From positions 278,145 through 342,144 of the forward strand of contig SJOL01006408.1 of the NCBI GenBank assembly GCA_004794785.1: a stretch of DNA of 64,000 bases, read 5' to 3'. Positions within the stretch are counted from its first letter, which is position 1. The number at the start of each line of letters is the position of its first letter. Under the pieces are notes generated by a model. It was not told where the DNA came from and did not search any database. It worked only from the letters and a program-made list of their open reading frames with translations. The translations under genes and the position numbers were made by a program. This document shows, piece after piece, positions 63,211 to 64,000 of the stretch. This DNA comes from Opisthorchis felineus (lineage: Eukaryota; Platyhelminthes; Trematoda; Opisthorchiida; Opisthorchiidae).

Positions 63211-64000
63211 CTTACAACCCAAACTACCTTTATACCAAATAGGCCGGGTTGCCTTATTTGCTGCATAGAGCAGGGCGGATGAGCGAAAAAATGCGCCTGC
63301 TGATGCCCATAAACTCTCTTCACTTTCATCCCGTAACTCCTCTCCTGTTACGTCTGATGATCAGTTTTCCGTAGATCTCAGCTGTGGGCACGTCAACCCG
63401 ACACTCAGGGAAGCAACCAACTGAACACCACCGTTCCACTTTTATTAATCAGACCGCATTTCCCTTTTTATTTAGGCTTTGAATGTCCTAATCCTTCATC
63501 AAACTGGCCAACGAGTCGATCCTGTGCACACAGTTGATATTTTATCGACAGAGGTTTCATGCACCTTTCAATCGTGAAAACAGGATCCAAGTACAGTAAA
63601 TGAGCTTCCGACATCTTCACTGTCTGGACGTTATCTACTGCAAAATTCGGGTGACCCCCCAGATACTGCGCCTTGTTGCACACGTGTTGATATAGCTCGC
63701 AGCCCCCGATCTGAGGCTCGGATACCAGTGGCGTTCACCTGTCCACTTCCGTAAGGACCCGCACTGGTTGGAACTCAAACCGCAGTTTATTTACAGTTTC
63801 TGTTCATGCACCAACTAACTGTACTACTGATTCCGTGAGAGACATACTTTATTGAGAACTAACTTCTCTACCACGAAAATCCCAGATAAAGTCCTCATAG
63901 CAGATTTCAGTGGGAAAGTAGGGTCCATCAGTTTATGACAGGCGCGAATTGGTGACAAGTTTAGTTTAAAATCAAGGCGTAATGATCATGGTGAACGTAC
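63211..64000. other. Unassigned interval at right edge
   Basis: Short frames only. It may contain worn gypsy sequence downstream of RNase H, but no integrase motif (HHCC, DDE) or LTR was recognised. Confidence 0.4.

Noticed and set aside
1..64000. CRISPR arrays, bacterial operons, ribosomal RNA genes or riboswitches
   Set aside because: None seen. The only regular repeats are simple-sequence tracts and dispersed transposon families.

Overview
This is a stretch of eukaryotic nuclear DNA, most likely from a parasitic flatworm. I would guess a tapeworm of the diphyllobothriid type, but the genus cannot be read from the window. Reasons: coding is sparse and split by introns; 5' introns are only 39-48 nt while later ones are 2-6 kb, a pattern known from flatworms; and the repeats are decayed non-LTR, Ty3/gypsy and Penelope-like retroelements whose peptides resemble flatworm copies I remember. 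There is no bacterial-style gene packing and no operon.

Two genes can be reconstructed exon by exon. They are paralogues, pointing away from each other with about 22.4 kb between the start codons. Gene A is on the minus strand (start 19764, last recognised exon down to about 9728). Gene B is on the plus strand (start 42147, stop 57807-57809, 353 codons). Both begin with a pleckstrin-homology (PH) domain spread over four exons, and the internal exons match in length and phase: 110, 164, 28 and 52 nt. The 28-nt micro-exon carries the last PH helix with its characteristic Trp. Each then has a long Pro-rich phase 1-1 exon (420 nt in A, 450 nt in B). Gene B ends with a Gly/Ala-rich hydrophobic segment. 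PH domain, PPxY-containing Pro/Tyr-rich linker and C-terminal hydrophobic segment is the layout of evectins (PLEKHB1/PLEKHB2), endosome/Golgi membrane proteins. Gene B looks like a complete evectin with an extra acidic, Tyr-rich tail. Gene A has lost the PPxY motifs and, in the part visible here, the membrane segment.

The rest is repeats and unassigned DNA. 0-5 kb: end of an RTE-like LINE, a ~390 bp foldback element, a minus-strand LINE reverse transcriptase with two in-frame stops, and a Ty3/gypsy remnant. 5-9.7 kb: no recognisable gene. 9.7-19.8 kb: gene A. 19.8-42.1 kb: intergenic, with a tRNA-derived SINE, LINE and gypsy scraps, a second LINE 3'-end family and simple repeats. 42.1-57.8 kb: gene B, whose introns hold a LINE 3' end, a Penelope-like element in antisense, and a dispersed repeat ('R1') arranged in direct and inverted copies beside a 120-bp A-rich tract. 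58-64 kb: another SINE, a minus-strand LINE endonuclease-RT remnant, a Penelope-like fragment and a longer Ty3/gypsy pol remnant. All retroelement reading frames are broken.

Everything was read by eye. Exon borders rest on splice-site sequence, phase bookkeeping and agreement between the two paralogues; no transcript data or database search was available.
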